Shown here: in pieces, positions 1 through 8,644 of the stretch
Layout of the letters: every line of letters begins with the position of its first letter
Position numbering within the stretch: the first letter of the stretch is position 1
Assembly (NCBI RefSeq): GCF_902499175.1
Contig: NZ_CABVQC010000024.1
Span: 42,939 to 106,938, forward strand
Direction of reading: 5' to 3'
Origin: Burkholderia aenigmatica
GTDB taxonomy: Bacteria > Pseudomonadota > Gammaproteobacteria > Burkholderiales > Burkholderiaceae
DNA length: 64,000 nt
Position numbers and translations under genes: made by a program
Notes under the pieces: model-generated
What the model was told of the DNA's origin: nothing
The model's database searches: none
Seen by the model: the letters and a program-made list of their open reading frames with translations, nothing else

Positions 1-149
1 GCGCCGATGATCCATGCGCAGATCGCCGCCGGACCGGCAATCTTCGCGGCCTTCCAGGCGCCGAACAGCCAGCCCGAGCCGATAATCGAACCCAGCCCCG
101 TCAGCATCAATGCAAACGGGCCGATGTTCCGTTGAATAGAACTCTTCAC
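1..149 (-). CDS. APC-family amino acid permease, N-terminal part (runs off window)
   Basis: About 49 codons are visible before the window edge. The protein begins VKSSIQRNIGPFALMLTGLG and continues into a glycine-rich first membrane helix containing SIIGSGWLFGAW, the helix-1 pattern of APC-superfamily amino acid/proton symporters. The start is a GTG at 149-147 preceded by a strong Shine-Dalgarno AGGAGAGG (plus positions 152-159). An ATG two bases upstream is followed at once by a stop, so GTG is the only sensible start. The substrate cannot be told from this fragment. Confidence 0.75.
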   Translation of the reverse strand, partial: MKSSIQRNIGPFALMLTGLGSIIGSGWLFGAWKAAKIAGPAAICAWIIG

Positions 150-569
150 ATCCTCTCCTGTGTCTCAAAAAGCATGGTCGGCCCGCGGTCCGGGATCGGC
201 TCGGACAGCACCGCGCACGCAATTTTGGGGGGGCGAGTCACCCGATCAGGGCAACCCGTCCACGCGGCGCGTAGTTTAACGGTTGCACCTGAAACGTGGC
301 GCCAAAATCGATCGGCCCCTACAAAAAATTCGCGTCGTTTGCAAGCTTTGTAAACCTGATCTACGCAATAACCCTGAGTCAATGGAAATACGGTTGACCA
401 CGCGGTTGATAAGCCGTATAAAGGACTTCGCAGGATTTCAAGTGGCGAGTGAATTGGTTCTTTCGTAGTTCGCCCATCAACGGTACTCCGGTTGGTCCTA
501 TTACCCCTTCCTTGATTTTCCGCACCCCATGGGCTTCGGCCCCGTTTTATCTTTTTAGGAACAAGTAAC
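150..569. other. Intergenic region with the cspA promoter and leader
   Basis: This 420-bp region separates the divergent permease and cold-shock genes. It holds the cspA promoter at 394-422 and, after it, an untranslated leader of about 140 nt. A short G-run (seven G after TTTT) lies near 226-232. I see no open reading frame with coding character here. Confidence 0.6.
394..422 (+). promoter_or_regulatory. Sigma-70-type promoter of the cold-shock gene
   Basis: A -35 box TTGACC (394-399) and a -10 box TATAAA (417-422) are separated by exactly 17 bp. Transcription would begin near 429, giving a leader of about 140 nt before the ATG at 570. Long structured leaders are known in cspA-family mRNAs; that this leader acts as a thermosensor is inference. 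Confidence 0.75.
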
Positions 570-773
570 ATGGCAACCGGTACCGTCAAGTGGTTCAATG
601 ACGCAAAGGGCTTCGGCTTCATCACCCCGGAAGGCGGCGGCGACGATCTGTTCGCGCACTTCTCGGAAATCCGCGTCGAAGGCTTCAAGACGCTGCAAGA
701 AAACCAGAAGGTTGAATTCGAAGTGAAGACGGGCCCGAAGGGTCTGCAAGCTGCGAACATCCGTCCGGTCTAA
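570..773 (+). CDS. cspA: Cold-shock protein, CspA family
   Basis: A 67-residue protein, the normal length for a single cold-shock domain. The RNA-binding motif RNP1 (KGFGFI) lies near residue 15 and an RNP2-like LFAHFSEI near residue 29. Proteins of this family bind single-stranded RNA and DNA in the cytoplasm and melt RNA structure. The start follows AGGA at 557-560. The gene has its own promoter (394-422) and terminator (795-822), so it is monocistronic. Which csp paralogue it is cannot be said from one copy. Confidence 0.95.
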   Translation: MATGTVKWFNDAKGFGFITPEGGGDDLFAHFSEIRVEGFKTLQENQKVEFEVKTGPKGLQAANIRPV

Positions 774-794
774 GCTTGGCGCGATTATTCGTGT

Positions 795-822
795 AAAAAG
801 CCCCGCTTCGGCGGGGCTTTTT
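795..822 (+). terminator. Rho-independent terminator of cspA
   Basis: A perfect hairpin AAAAAGCCCCGC / GCGGGGCTTTTT with a TTCG tetraloop, followed by TTG and more T. It lies 21 bp after the cspA stop codon. Confidence 0.93.
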
Positions 823-871
823 GTTTTTCAGCGCCGGTCGCCCGGCATGGCGGCCTTTTAGCCGCTCGCAT

Positions 872-2122
872 TCAACCGAATAGTCGCTGCGCGTGAATGC
901 CGAGGCCCGTCGCGACACTCGCGAGGCGGTCGCCGAACACCGGTTGCGCATCCGGGAACGCACCCGCGAGCGCGCCCGACAGGAACGCGAGCCCCGTCGA
1001 GCCGCCGGTGAAATACAGCGCGCCGACATCGCGCGGCGCAACGCCCGCGAGCCGCACCGTTTCGCGCGCGGCGTCGACGATGCGCGCGGTGTCGTCGTGG
1101 CTCGCGTCGACGAGGCGGCCGGCATCGAACGCGATCTGCAGATCCTCTTCCACGTCGTTCAGGTCGATCATCGTCTCCCCGCCCGCCGCGACGCCGATCT
1201 TCGCTTCTTCCGCACGCGCCATCAGCGCATGTCCGAGCCGCTGTTCGACCACGCTCGTGAGCCGGTCGTATTGCCGCACCTCGCGATACAGGTGCTTCAT
1301 CAGCTTCAGCTCGCCGAGCCGCTTCGGCGTGTAGACCGTGTTGATCAGGTGCCAGGTGGCGAGATCGAAGTAGATCTTGTTCGGCAGCTCGCGCCCTTCG
1401 GGGTCGAGCGAACGGTAGCCGAATGCGGGCAGGATCGCCGCCAGCTCGACACGCCGGTCGTAGTCGGTGCCCGCGACGTGCACGCCGTGGTGGGCCAGCA
1501 CGTCGTCCTTGCGCTCGAGCCGCGCCATCCGCTCGGGCCCGACGCGCACCAGCGAGAAGTCGGACGTGCCGCCGCCGATGTCGGCGACGAGCACGAGCCG
1601 CTCCGCCTGCTGGCGCGATTCGTAGTCGAACGCGGCCGCGATCGGTTCGTACTGGAATTGCACGTCCGCGAAGCCGACCGACCGCGCGGCGGCTTCGAGT
1701 TGATCCTGTGCGAGGCGGTCGGCGCGCGGATCGTCGTCGACGAAGAACACGGGCCGGCCGAGCACCGCACGGCCGATCGGCGCCCCCGCGCGGGTTTCGG
1801 CCTTGCGCTTCAGGTGCGTCAGGAAGCGCGCGATGATTTCGGTGTACGCGATCGCGCTGCCGTCGCCGAGATCGGTCGTCGTTTCCGCGAGCGGCGAGCC
1901 GAGGATGCTCTTCATCGAGCGCATCAGCCGGCCGTCGAAACCGTCGATGTAGGAAGCCAGCGCCGCACGGCCGTATTCGACCGTCTCTTCGTCATTGTTG
2001 AAGAAGATCGCGGTGGGCAGCGTCAGGTGGTCGCCCTCGACGGGCGCGAGGCGCATGCCGTCGCCGTCGGGCAGCGCCACGGCGGAATTGGACGTGCCGA
2101 AATCGATCGCGCAGTAAGTCAT
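872..2122 (-). CDS. Hsp70-family ATPase, YegD-like
   Basis: A 416-residue protein with the actin/Hsp70 ATPase fold. Phosphate-1 motif IDFGTSNS is at residues 6-13, phosphate-2 motif ADIGGGTSDF near residue 183, and the adenosine motif FTGGSTGL near residue 374. It ends there, with no peptide-binding domain, so it resembles E. coli YegD rather than DnaK. Such proteins are presumed ATP-dependent chaperone-like factors; the client is unknown. No co-chaperone gene lies next to it. It stands alone on the minus strand between cspA and the nitroreductase. Confidence 0.9.
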   Translation of the reverse strand: MTYCAIDFGTSNSAVALPDGDGMRLAPVEGDHLTLPTAIFFNNDEETVEYGRAALASYIDGFDGRLMRSMKSILGSPLAETTTDLGDGSAIAYTEIIARFLTHLKRKAETRAGAPIGRAVLGRPVFFVDDDPRADRLAQDQLEAAARSVGFADVQFQYEPIAAAFDYESRQQAERLVLVADIGGGTSDFSLVRVGPERMARLERKDDVLAHHGVHVAGTDYDRRVELAAILPAFGYRSLDPEGRELPNKIYFDLATWHLINTVYTPKRLGELKLMKHLYREVRQYDRLTSVVEQRLGHALMARAEEAKIGVAAGGETMIDLNDVEEDLQIAFDAGRLVDASHDDTARIVDAARETVRLAGVAPRDVGALYFTGGSTGLAFLSGALAGAFPDAQPVFGDRLASVATGLGIHAQRLFG

Positions 2123-2309
2123 GGGAAGTTGCCGCAGCAGGGCCGGCGCGAAAACGGAAAGGACGGGCTTTTTAACATGAAGCCCGCGGGATCACAACCG
2201 GGGCTGGCCATCGGTGCCGCGCAACGAGCCCCGATCGCGACGGCACGCAGCCTGGCGCGCCGGGAGACACGCGGGGCGGGACGCGCGACGCAGCCCGCCC
2301 GCCTGGCGG

Positions 2310-2915
2310 TCAGGCTGCCGCGTCGAAGCCCTTCTTCCACGCGCTCGCATAGACGACCTCGCCGAGCGCATGACGCGTGCGCGGCGCCTTCTCACGATCG
2401 CGCAGCACGGGATCGAGCTTGTCGACGTTGCCGTAGTGGCCGAGCGCGATGATCGCCGGAATCGCGACGTCGGCCGGAATCGCGAACGCGTCGCGGAACG
2501 CCTTCGCGTCGAAGCCGCTCATCTGGTGGGCAGCCAGGCCCAGCGCGTGCGCCTGCAGCACCAGCGACATCGCGGCGGCGCCCGCGTCGTACAGCGCGGT
2601 CGGCGCCGGTTCGCCCTTCGACGTGAGCGTATGCGCGGTCACCGCGATCAGCACGGGCGCCGGCGCATTCCAGCCCTGGTTGAACGGCACCAGCGTCGCG
2701 AACGCGCGCTTGAACGCGTCTTCGTCCTGCGTGCGGTCGAATACGATGAAACGCCACGGCTGCGCGTTGTACGCGGACGGCGCCCAGCGGGCGGCTTCGA
2801 ATACCGCGTGCAGATCGCCGGCGCTGACGGGTTCATCCGAATACGCGCGCGGGCTCCAGCGGCCCGCGATCAGATCGTGAATCGAAACAGTGGTGGGAGC
2901 AGGTTTGACGGACAT
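2310..2915 (-). CDS. Nitroreductase-family flavoprotein
   Basis: A 201-residue protein with the nitroreductase signature: RWSPRAYSDEPV near the N-terminus (FMN phosphate contacts), then WAPSAYNAQPWRF. Members are cytoplasmic FMN enzymes that reduce nitro compounds or quinones with NAD(P)H. The ATG at 2915 is chosen because AGGA precedes it by 5 nt. An in-frame ATG 18 nt upstream lacks a good ribosome site. It is separated from the MFS gene by 164 bp and probably has its own promoter. Confidence 0.9.
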   Translation of the reverse strand: MSVKPAPTTVSIHDLIAGRWSPRAYSDEPVSAGDLHAVFEAARWAPSAYNAQPWRFIVFDRTQDEDAFKRAFATLVPFNQGWNAPAPVLIAVTAHTLTSKGEPAPTALYDAGAAAMSLVLQAHALGLAAHQMSGFDAKAFRDAFAIPADVAIPAIIALGHYGNVDKLDPVLRDREKAPRTRHALGEVVYASAWKKGFDAAA

Positions 2916-3079
2916 GCGGATCCTCGCTGACATCGATGAAGGGGCGCGAACGCCTGGCGAACCGCAAGCATACCCGCTTGAGCCGATGCGCGCCCGATCC
3001 TCCCGCGCTATGCAAATCTGCGTGCGTGCATTGGCCGGCGGCCCGCGGCGCGGCCAGCCGGGCCACCGGATTGCCGCGC

Positions 3080-4363
3080 TCAGGCCGCCTGCGCGGCTGC
3101 GCGCGACGGGCCGCGGTTGATCCGCAGCACGATCAGCGCGCCGACGATGCACAGCCCGCCCGAGATCATCGACGCGATCGTGTAGGTACCGAGGCTCGCG
3201 CGTAGCAGCCCGGCGCCGAGCGCCGCGAACGCCGCGCCGAGCTGGTGGCCGGCGACGATCCAGCCGAACACGACCGGCGCCGCGGCCTTGCCGAACACGT
3301 CGGTCGCAAGCCGCACGGTCGGCGGTACGGTCGCGATCCAGTCGAGGCCGTAGAACATCGCGAACAGCGGCAGCCCGAAGAAATCGATCCCGAACGCGTG
3401 CGGCAGGTAGATCAGCGACAACCCGCGCAGCCCGTAGTACCAGAACAACAGCACGCGATTGTCGTAACGGTCGGACAGCCAGCCCGACAGCGTCGTGCCG
3501 AACAGGTCGAATACGCCCATCGCGGCGAGCAGCGATGCGCCCTGCACTTCCGTCATCCCGTAATCGCTGCACATCGCGATCAGGTGCGTGCCGACGTAAC
3601 CGTTGGTGCTCGCACCGCAGATGAAGAAGCTGAAGAACAGCAGCCAGAAATCGCGCGAACGGCTCGCCGTCAGCAGCGTACGGAACGCGACCGTGAGCGG
3701 GTTCTCCTTCGCCGCCTCGGGCGCGGGCGGCGCATCGGCCGGCTCGCCGTACGGGCGCAGTTGCAAGTCGGCCGGCCGTTCGGGCAACAGGAACGCCACG
3801 AGCGGAATCACGATCGCGGCCGCGACCGCGACGACCAGCACGACCGGCCGCCAGCCATGGCGCTGCGCGATCGCCGCGAGCATCGGCAGGAACACGAGCT
3901 GGCCGGTGGCCGTGCTCGCGGTCAGGATCCCCATCACGAGGCCGCGCCGCGCATGGAACCAGCGCGTGACGAAGGTTGCGGACAGCGTCAGCGCGACGAC
4001 GCCCGTCGAGCAGCCGACCATCAGGCCCCAGATCACCACCATCTGCCAGCTCTGCGTCATCATCGACGACAGCGCGACGCCCGCGCTCATCGTCACAAGC
4101 GCGACGAGAATCGTCGGGCGTAGCCCGAAGCGCTGCATCGCGGCGGCCGCGAACGGGCCCGTCAGTCCGTACAGCGCGATGTTCACCGAGATTGCCAGCG
4201 AGATCGCCGCGCGGCTCCAGCCGAGCTCGCGCTCGAGCGGCACCATCAGCACGCTCGGCGTCGCGCGCGTGCCGGCCGCTGCCAGCAGGATCAGGAATAC
4301 CACCGCCGCCGCGAGCCATCCGTAGTGGAAGCGCCCGCCGATTCGTGTCACCGCCCAGTTCAT
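3080..4363 (-). CDS. MFS transporter
   Basis: A 427-residue membrane protein with about 12 hydrophobic helices. The N-terminal half carries GRFHYGWLAAAVVF and a loop region RFGLRPTILVAL; the central cytoplasmic loop near residues 195-215 is charged. The overall pattern recalls the monocarboxylate/oxalate-formate type of major facilitator permeases, but the substrate cannot be read from sequence. The ATG at 4363 follows AGGAGA with 8 nt spacing. The gene is divergent from a TetR regulator and shares a 220-bp control region holding three operator-like sites, so it is probably repressed by that regulator. Confidence 0.88.
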   Translation of the reverse strand: MNWAVTRIGGRFHYGWLAAAVVFLILLAAAGTRATPSVLMVPLERELGWSRAAISLAISVNIALYGLTGPFAAAAMQRFGLRPTILVALVTMSAGVALSSMMTQSWQMVVIWGLMVGCSTGVVALTLSATFVTRWFHARRGLVMGILTASTATGQLVFLPMLAAIAQRHGWRPVVLVVAVAAAIVIPLVAFLLPERPADLQLRPYGEPADAPPAPEAAKENPLTVAFRTLLTASRSRDFWLLFFSFFICGASTNGYVGTHLIAMCSDYGMTEVQGASLLAAMGVFDLFGTTLSGWLSDRYDNRVLLFWYYGLRGLSLIYLPHAFGIDFFGLPLFAMFYGLDWIATVPPTVRLATDVFGKAAAPVVFGWIVAGHQLGAAFAALGAGLLRASLGTYTIASMISGGLCIVGALIVLRINRGPSRAAAQAA

Positions 4364-4485
4364 CTTCGCGTTCTCCTGTTGGCGGCTCCGGCGCATCCGC
4401 ACCCGTTCCGCCCCGCCCAGCCAGGCCACCTCCGCCGCACGCTGCATCGGCTGACCCGGGCCGACGCTTGGCATTTGTCTGTCGA

Positions 4486-4548
4486 TCCGATCGGTATTGT
4501 TACCGCTCGGTCACAAGTGTGTTGCGATCGTAGTGACCAATCGGTAAC
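4486..4548. promoter_or_regulatory. Three operator-like sites for the divergent TetR regulator
   Basis: Three related palindromes sit between the MFS and tetR starts: tCCGATCGGTa (4486-4496), GTTACCGCTCGGTCAC (4499-4514) and GTGACCAATCGGTAAC (4533-4548). Each contains an ACCG-nn-CGGT core or a close variant. The last two are also inverted copies of each other. This is the expected arrangement of a TetR autoregulated divergent promoter. Assignment to this TetR is inference. Confidence 0.7.
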
Positions 4549-4583
4549 ATGTCAAGCAATTCACTATGCAGTCGAGGGTCATC

Positions 4584-5204
4584 ATGTCGGGCATCGAGAT
4601 CGCCAAACCGCTGGCGCGCCGCACGCGCCGGCCGATCGACGGCGCTACCGCGCAAGAGCACCTGCTGCGCGCCGCCGAGGAGCTGTTTTACAAGGAAGGC
4701 GTTCGGACGGTGGGCGTCGAGGCGGTCGTGGAGCGCGCGGGCGTCAACAAGATGAGCCTGTATCGCCAGTTCTCGTCGAAGGACGAGCTGATCCTCGCGT
4801 ATCTGGAGCGGATGGATGCGTGCTTCTTCGACCGCTTCAATACGAGCGTCGCGAAACACCCGGGCCAGCCGAAAGCGCAGCTGATCCAGTATTTCGTCGA
4901 TCTCGCCGAGCGCGCAACGCAGAAGGATTACCGCGGCTGCCCGTTCGTCAACGTCGCCGCCGAATTCCCGGATGCTTCGCACCCGGCGCGCGAACGCGTC
5001 GCGCAGAACAAGGAACAGCTGATGAAGCGGCTCGTCGCATTGTGCGAAAGCGCCGGCGCGCGGCAGCCGCAGGCGCTCGCCGACTCGCTCGCGCTGGTGA
5101 TCGAAGGCATCTACGCGGCAAGCCAGACCTATCGGCACGGCGAAACGCCGATCGGCGTCGCCCCCGCACTCGTCACGCAGTTGATCGAAGCCGCCTGCGC
5201 GTGA
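4584..5204 (+). CDS. TetR-family transcriptional repressor
   Basis: A 206-residue protein with a TetR DNA-binding domain near residues 15-65. Helix-turn-helix text VEAVVERAGVNKMSLYRQF is clear, and a ligand-binding helical domain follows. The ATG at 4584 is preferred over the one at 4566 because GAGGG lies 6 nt before it. The divergent MFS gene and three operator-like palindromes upstream suggest it represses itself and the transporter, with release by a transported ligand. The ligand is unknown. Confidence 0.9.
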   Translation: MSGIEIAKPLARRTRRPIDGATAQEHLLRAAEELFYKEGVRTVGVEAVVERAGVNKMSLYRQFSSKDELILAYLERMDACFFDRFNTSVAKHPGQPKAQLIQYFVDLAERATQKDYRGCPFVNVAAEFPDASHPARERVAQNKEQLMKRLVALCESAGARQPQALADSLALVIEGIYAASQTYRHGETPIGVAPALVTQLIEAACA

Positions 5205-5259
5205 CGGCGCGCCCGCTACAATGCGGCCCTCACCGCCCTTCCGCCCGACTGGTTTCACG

Positions 5260-5832
5260 ATGACCGACACCCGCCCCGAATCGCACGACGACATCCTCGC
5301 CGCCACACGGCACTGGCTCGCGCGCGCGGTGATCGGGCTCAATCTGTGCCCGTTCGCGAAAAGCGTCTATGTGAAGGAACAGGTGCGCTATGCGATCAGC
5401 GAAGCGACGACGCTGGAAGACGCGCTCGCCGAACTCGAAACGGAGCTGCGCGCGCTCGACGCGGCCGACCCGCAGCAGGTCGACACGACGCTCGTGATCT
5501 TCCCGCATGCGTTCGCCGATTTCATCGACTACAACGATGCGCTGTTCTTTGCCGACCGGCTGGTGCGGCAGCTGCGGCTCGACGGCATGCTGCAGATCGC
5601 GAGCTTCCATCCGGACTACCGGTTCGAAGGCAGCGAGCCCGACGACATCGAGAACTACACGAACCGCGCGCCGTATCCGATCCTGCACCTGCTGCGCGAG
5701 GACAGCATTGCGCGCGCGGTCGACGCGTTCCCGGACGCGGCCGCGATCTACGAAAAGAATCAGGAAACGCTGCGCCGCCTCGGCCACGATGGCTGGCGCG
5801 AATGGATGCGCCGGCCGGGCGACGACGTCTGA
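5260..5832 (+). CDS. DUF1415 family protein
   Basis: A 190-residue cytoplasmic protein. The opening WLARAVIGLNLCPFAKSVY and the central ASFHPDYRFEG are hallmark strings of the DUF1415 family, common in beta- and gamma-proteobacteria. Its function is not established. The conserved NLCPFA with a cysteine hints at a redox or ligand site, but that is speculation. It starts 55 bp after tetR on the same strand and could be co-transcribed with it. Confidence 0.85.
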   Translation: MTDTRPESHDDILAATRHWLARAVIGLNLCPFAKSVYVKEQVRYAISEATTLEDALAELETELRALDAADPQQVDTTLVIFPHAFADFIDYNDALFFADRLVRQLRLDGMLQIASFHPDYRFEGSEPDDIENYTNRAPYPILHLLREDSIARAVDAFPDAAAIYEKNQETLRRLGHDGWREWMRRPGDDV

Positions 5833-5900
5833 CGCGGCGCGCAACGTGCACCGCGCGACGCATTGACAGCGACGCGGCGCGGCGTGCCCGCCCCCGCGTG

Positions 5901-6788
5901 TCAGCCTGCGGCCGGTTCGACGGCCTCGCCGCCCGCCGCCGCTTCCGGCACGAAGAAGCGCTCGTTCAGCTCGGCGAGCCCGAACATCCCGAGAATCTCG
6001 TTCAACCGCTCGCCGGGCCGCCGGCGCGGCAGGTTCTTGTACTGCGCGATGATCAGCTCGTTCTTCATCGAGTGCTCCCAGCCGACCAGCTCGGTCACGC
6101 TGACCTGGTAACCGTGCGCTTCGAGCTGCAGGCAGCGCAGCACGTTGGTGATCTGGCTGCCGAATTCGCGCGTATGGAGCGGATGCCGCCACACTTCCGT
6201 CAGCGCGTTCGCGAGCGACTTGCCCTTGTTCTTGCGCAGTACACCCGCGACCTCCGCCTGGCAGCACGGCACCAGCACGATGTGCTGCGCGCGCTTCGCG
6301 AGCGCGAAGCGGATCGCGTCGTCGGTCGCCGTGTCGCACGCGTGCAGCGCGGTGACGACGTCGACCGTTTCAGGCAATGCCGGCGACGTGATCGAATCGG
6401 CCACCGACAGGTTCAGGAACGACATGCCGCCGAACCCGAGCCGGGCCGCCAGCTCGGCCGAGCGCGTGACCAGCTCCTCGCGGGTCTCGATCCCGTACAC
6501 GTGCGACGCGAACGCCGGCGTGCCGTGCCCCGGCTGCTGCTTGAAGAACAGGTCGTACAGGATGAAGCCGAGATACGACTTGCCGGCGCCGTGATCGACG
6601 AGCGTCACGCTGCCACGGTCGGCCTGCACGCCGGCGAGCAGCGGCTCGATGAACTGGAACAGGTGATAGACCTGCTTCAGCTTGCGGCGGCTGTCCTGGT
6701 TCAGCTTGCCGTCGCGGGTGAGGATGTGCAGTTCCTTCAGCAGCTCGACGGACTGCTCCGGGCGGATTTCGTGGGTCTTGTTCGACAT
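5901..6788 (-). CDS. SAM-dependent methyltransferase-like protein
   Basis: A 295-residue protein with a Rossmann methyltransferase core: VTLVDHGAGKSYLGF (motif I region, SAM loop) near residue 63, then VDVVTALHACDTATDDAI and VLVPCCQAEV. The HACD...PCCQ pattern is that of the METTL25/methyltransferase-32 type, often annotated simply as methyltransferase. The substrate is unknown. The ATG at 6788 has a poor ribosome site; a start 21 nt upstream adds MARRRIT and cannot be excluded. It faces the DUF1415 gene tail to tail. Confidence 0.8.
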   Translation of the reverse strand: MSNKTHEIRPEQSVELLKELHILTRDGKLNQDSRRKLKQVYHLFQFIEPLLAGVQADRGSVTLVDHGAGKSYLGFILYDLFFKQQPGHGTPAFASHVYGIETREELVTRSAELAARLGFGGMSFLNLSVADSITSPALPETVDVVTALHACDTATDDAIRFALAKRAQHIVLVPCCQAEVAGVLRKNKGKSLANALTEVWRHPLHTREFGSQITNVLRCLQLEAHGYQVSVTELVGWEHSMKNELIIAQYKNLPRRRPGERLNEILGMFGLAELNERFFVPEAAAGGEAVEPAAG

Positions 6789-6877
6789 CGTGATGCGGCG
6801 CCGGGCCACGGTCGGCTGACCACGGCCCGGCGGCGGGAATTCGTGAGGAATGGCGATAGTTTACCGAAAATGCGCGA

Positions 6878-8011
6878 TCAGGCTCGTGCGCCGAGCCGCC
6901 AGAGCGACGTGACCTCGGCCTGGCGTGCCGCGTGCAGCGGATCGTCGGCGTCCATCGCCTTCGGGTGCGCGGGGCGGATGTCGTCGCGACCGAGCACGAC
7001 GAGGCCCGCTTCGTCGATCCATTGCAGCAGCGTGTCGCGCGGCCGCAGGCCGAGATGCTCGGCGAAATCGGACAGGATCAGCCAGCCTTCGCCGCCAGGC
7101 TCGAGGTGCGCGGCGAGCCCCGCGAGGAAGCCACGCAGCATGCGGCTGTCCGGATCGTAGACCGCGTATTCGATCGGTGCGCTCGGCCGGGCCGGCACCC
7201 ACGGCGGGTTGCAGACCACGAGCGGTGCTCGGCCGGCCGGAAACAGGTCGGCTTCGACGATCTCGACGCGATCCGCGTGACCGAGCCGGTCGACGTTCTC
7301 GCGCGCACAGGCGAGCGCCCGCGGATCCTGGTCGGTCGCGACGACGCGCGCGACGCCGCGCGACGCCAGCACGGCCGCCAGCACGCCGGTGCCCGTGCCG
7401 ATGTCGAACGCGAGCGACGTCGCCGGCAGCGGCGCGCGCGCGACGAGATCGACGTATTCGCCGCGCACCGGCGAGAACACGCCGTAGTGCGGGTGGATCG
7501 CCGCGCCGCCGAGCGCCGGGATCGCCACGCCTTTCTTGCGCCATTCATGCGCGCCGACGAGGCCGAGCAGTTCGCGCAGCGACACGACCGACGGCGCGCC
7601 GCCAGGCCCGTACGCCTCTTCGCACGCGGCGCGCACGTCGGGCGCACGGCGCAGCGGGATCGTGTAGTCGGCATCGAGCGGAATCAGCAGCATCCCGAGC
7701 GTGCGGGCGCGCTGCGACTGCGCGAGACGATGCAGGTTGAATGCGTCGACGCCGGCCGCGGCTTTCGCCTTCTTCGGCTTGCGCTCGACACGGCGCGCCA
7801 TCGCCTGCACGAGCTGGCGCGCATTCTGGAAGTCGCCCTGCCAGACGAGTGCGGTGCCCTCGCAGGCAAGGCGGTAGGCCGCGTCGGCCGCGAGGCGGTC
7901 GTCGGCGGGCACCGCGCGCTTCGGCGGTTGCACGCCGGCTTCGGAGCGCCAGCGCACGGCATGATCGGCGCCGTCGGCGTCGGTCCAGTGGAAAACAGGG
8001 AAATCGGTCAC
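6878..8011 (-). CDS. Class I methyltransferase with NPPW motif
   Basis: About 377 residues. The C-terminal half has the SAM motif AFDIGTGTGVLAAVLA, an acidic ATDQDPRAL, and the catalytic string VVCNPPW. NPPW/NPPY marks N-methyltransferases of the HemK/RsmC/RlmG type acting on amide or exocyclic nitrogens. The N-terminal half is a variable substrate-binding region with a basic patch near residues 85-100. GTG at 8011 is chosen because residues beyond it (VTDFPVFHW) look coding; the upstream extension is poor and no strong ribosome site is visible. Target RNA or protein is unknown. Confidence 0.75.
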   Translation of the reverse strand: MTDFPVFHWTDADGADHAVRWRSEAGVQPPKRAVPADDRLAADAAYRLACEGTALVWQGDFQNARQLVQAMARRVERKPKKAKAAAGVDAFNLHRLAQSQRARTLGMLLIPLDADYTIPLRRAPDVRAACEEAYGPGGAPSVVSLRELLGLVGAHEWRKKGVAIPALGGAAIHPHYGVFSPVRGEYVDLVARAPLPATSLAFDIGTGTGVLAAVLASRGVARVVATDQDPRALACARENVDRLGHADRVEIVEADLFPAGRAPLVVCNPPWVPARPSAPIEYAVYDPDSRMLRGFLAGLAAHLEPGGEGWLILSDFAEHLGLRPRDTLLQWIDEAGLVVLGRDDIRPAHPKAMDADDPLHAARQAEVTSLWRLGARA

Positions 8012-8149
8012 GCGAACTCGGTTACGGTTGGCTTCAACGGGCGGCGCGACCGTATTTCGGGCGCCGCGCGGCTCACACCATACCGCGCTTTGCCCGCGCG
8101 GCAAAGCGCGGGGGCCGGCCCGCGCCGCCCGCCGCCGCGCTCGCCCGGC

Positions 8150-8644
8150 TCAGCCGCCCCACCCCGGCATCGCGGGCAGGCGCAGCGTACCGGCATCGTT
8201 GAAGTGCACGGTGCCGAGCACGCCGCCCGCGAGCCGGCCGCGCAGCGCATACGGCAGCTCGCCGTTCGCGGCCGCGCCGGGCAGGTTCCACGCCTGTCGC
8301 GCGGCGGCGAAGGCCGACACGGAAACCGGCACGTCGAGCACGGCCTCGCCGAAACGCGGCACGGTACCCGAGCGATCGCTGACGCCGCTCGCGAACGGCG
8401 TGCCGTTCAGGTCGAGCGCGACCGAAATGCCGTCGTATTCGATCGGCGCGTCGTTCGGGTTCTGCACGCGCAGCTTCAGGCTGAAACGCATCTCGAGGCC
8501 CTGCCCGACGAGCGGGTCGAGCCCGGCGACCGACACGCGCACGGGATCGCGCGTCAGCCCCGCGCAACCGCCGAGCAGGAGCACGGCGGCGAACAGCATC
8601 AGCGCGGCGCGCAGCGGCGCGATACGGAACAGGGCTGGTGACAT
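8150..8644 (-). CDS. LEA type 2 (WHy-domain) lipoprotein
   Basis: A 164-residue lipoprotein. The signal peptide ends in the lipobox LLGGCAG near residue 26. The mature part has the water-stress/hypersensitive-response fold pattern: FSLKLRVQNPNDAPIEYDGISVALDLNG. Such proteins sit in the outer membrane or periplasm and bind membranes or lipids; no exact role is known. GGAGG lies 7 nt before the ATG at 8644, which fixes the start. Confidence 0.85.
   Translation of the reverse strand: MSPALFRIAPLRAALMLFAAVLLLGGCAGLTRDPVRVSVAGLDPLVGQGLEMRFSLKLRVQNPNDAPIEYDGISVALDLNGTPFASGVSDRSGTVPRFGEAVLDVPVSVSAFAAARQAWNLPGAAANGELPYALRGRLAGGVLGTVHFNDAGTLRLPAMPGWGG

Noticed and set aside
2310..4319. A single 669-codon protein joining the nitroreductase with DNA opposite phase in the MFS gene
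   Set aside because: The upstream 460 codons are an out-of-frame reading of the MFS gene; the nitroreductase has its own ribosome site.
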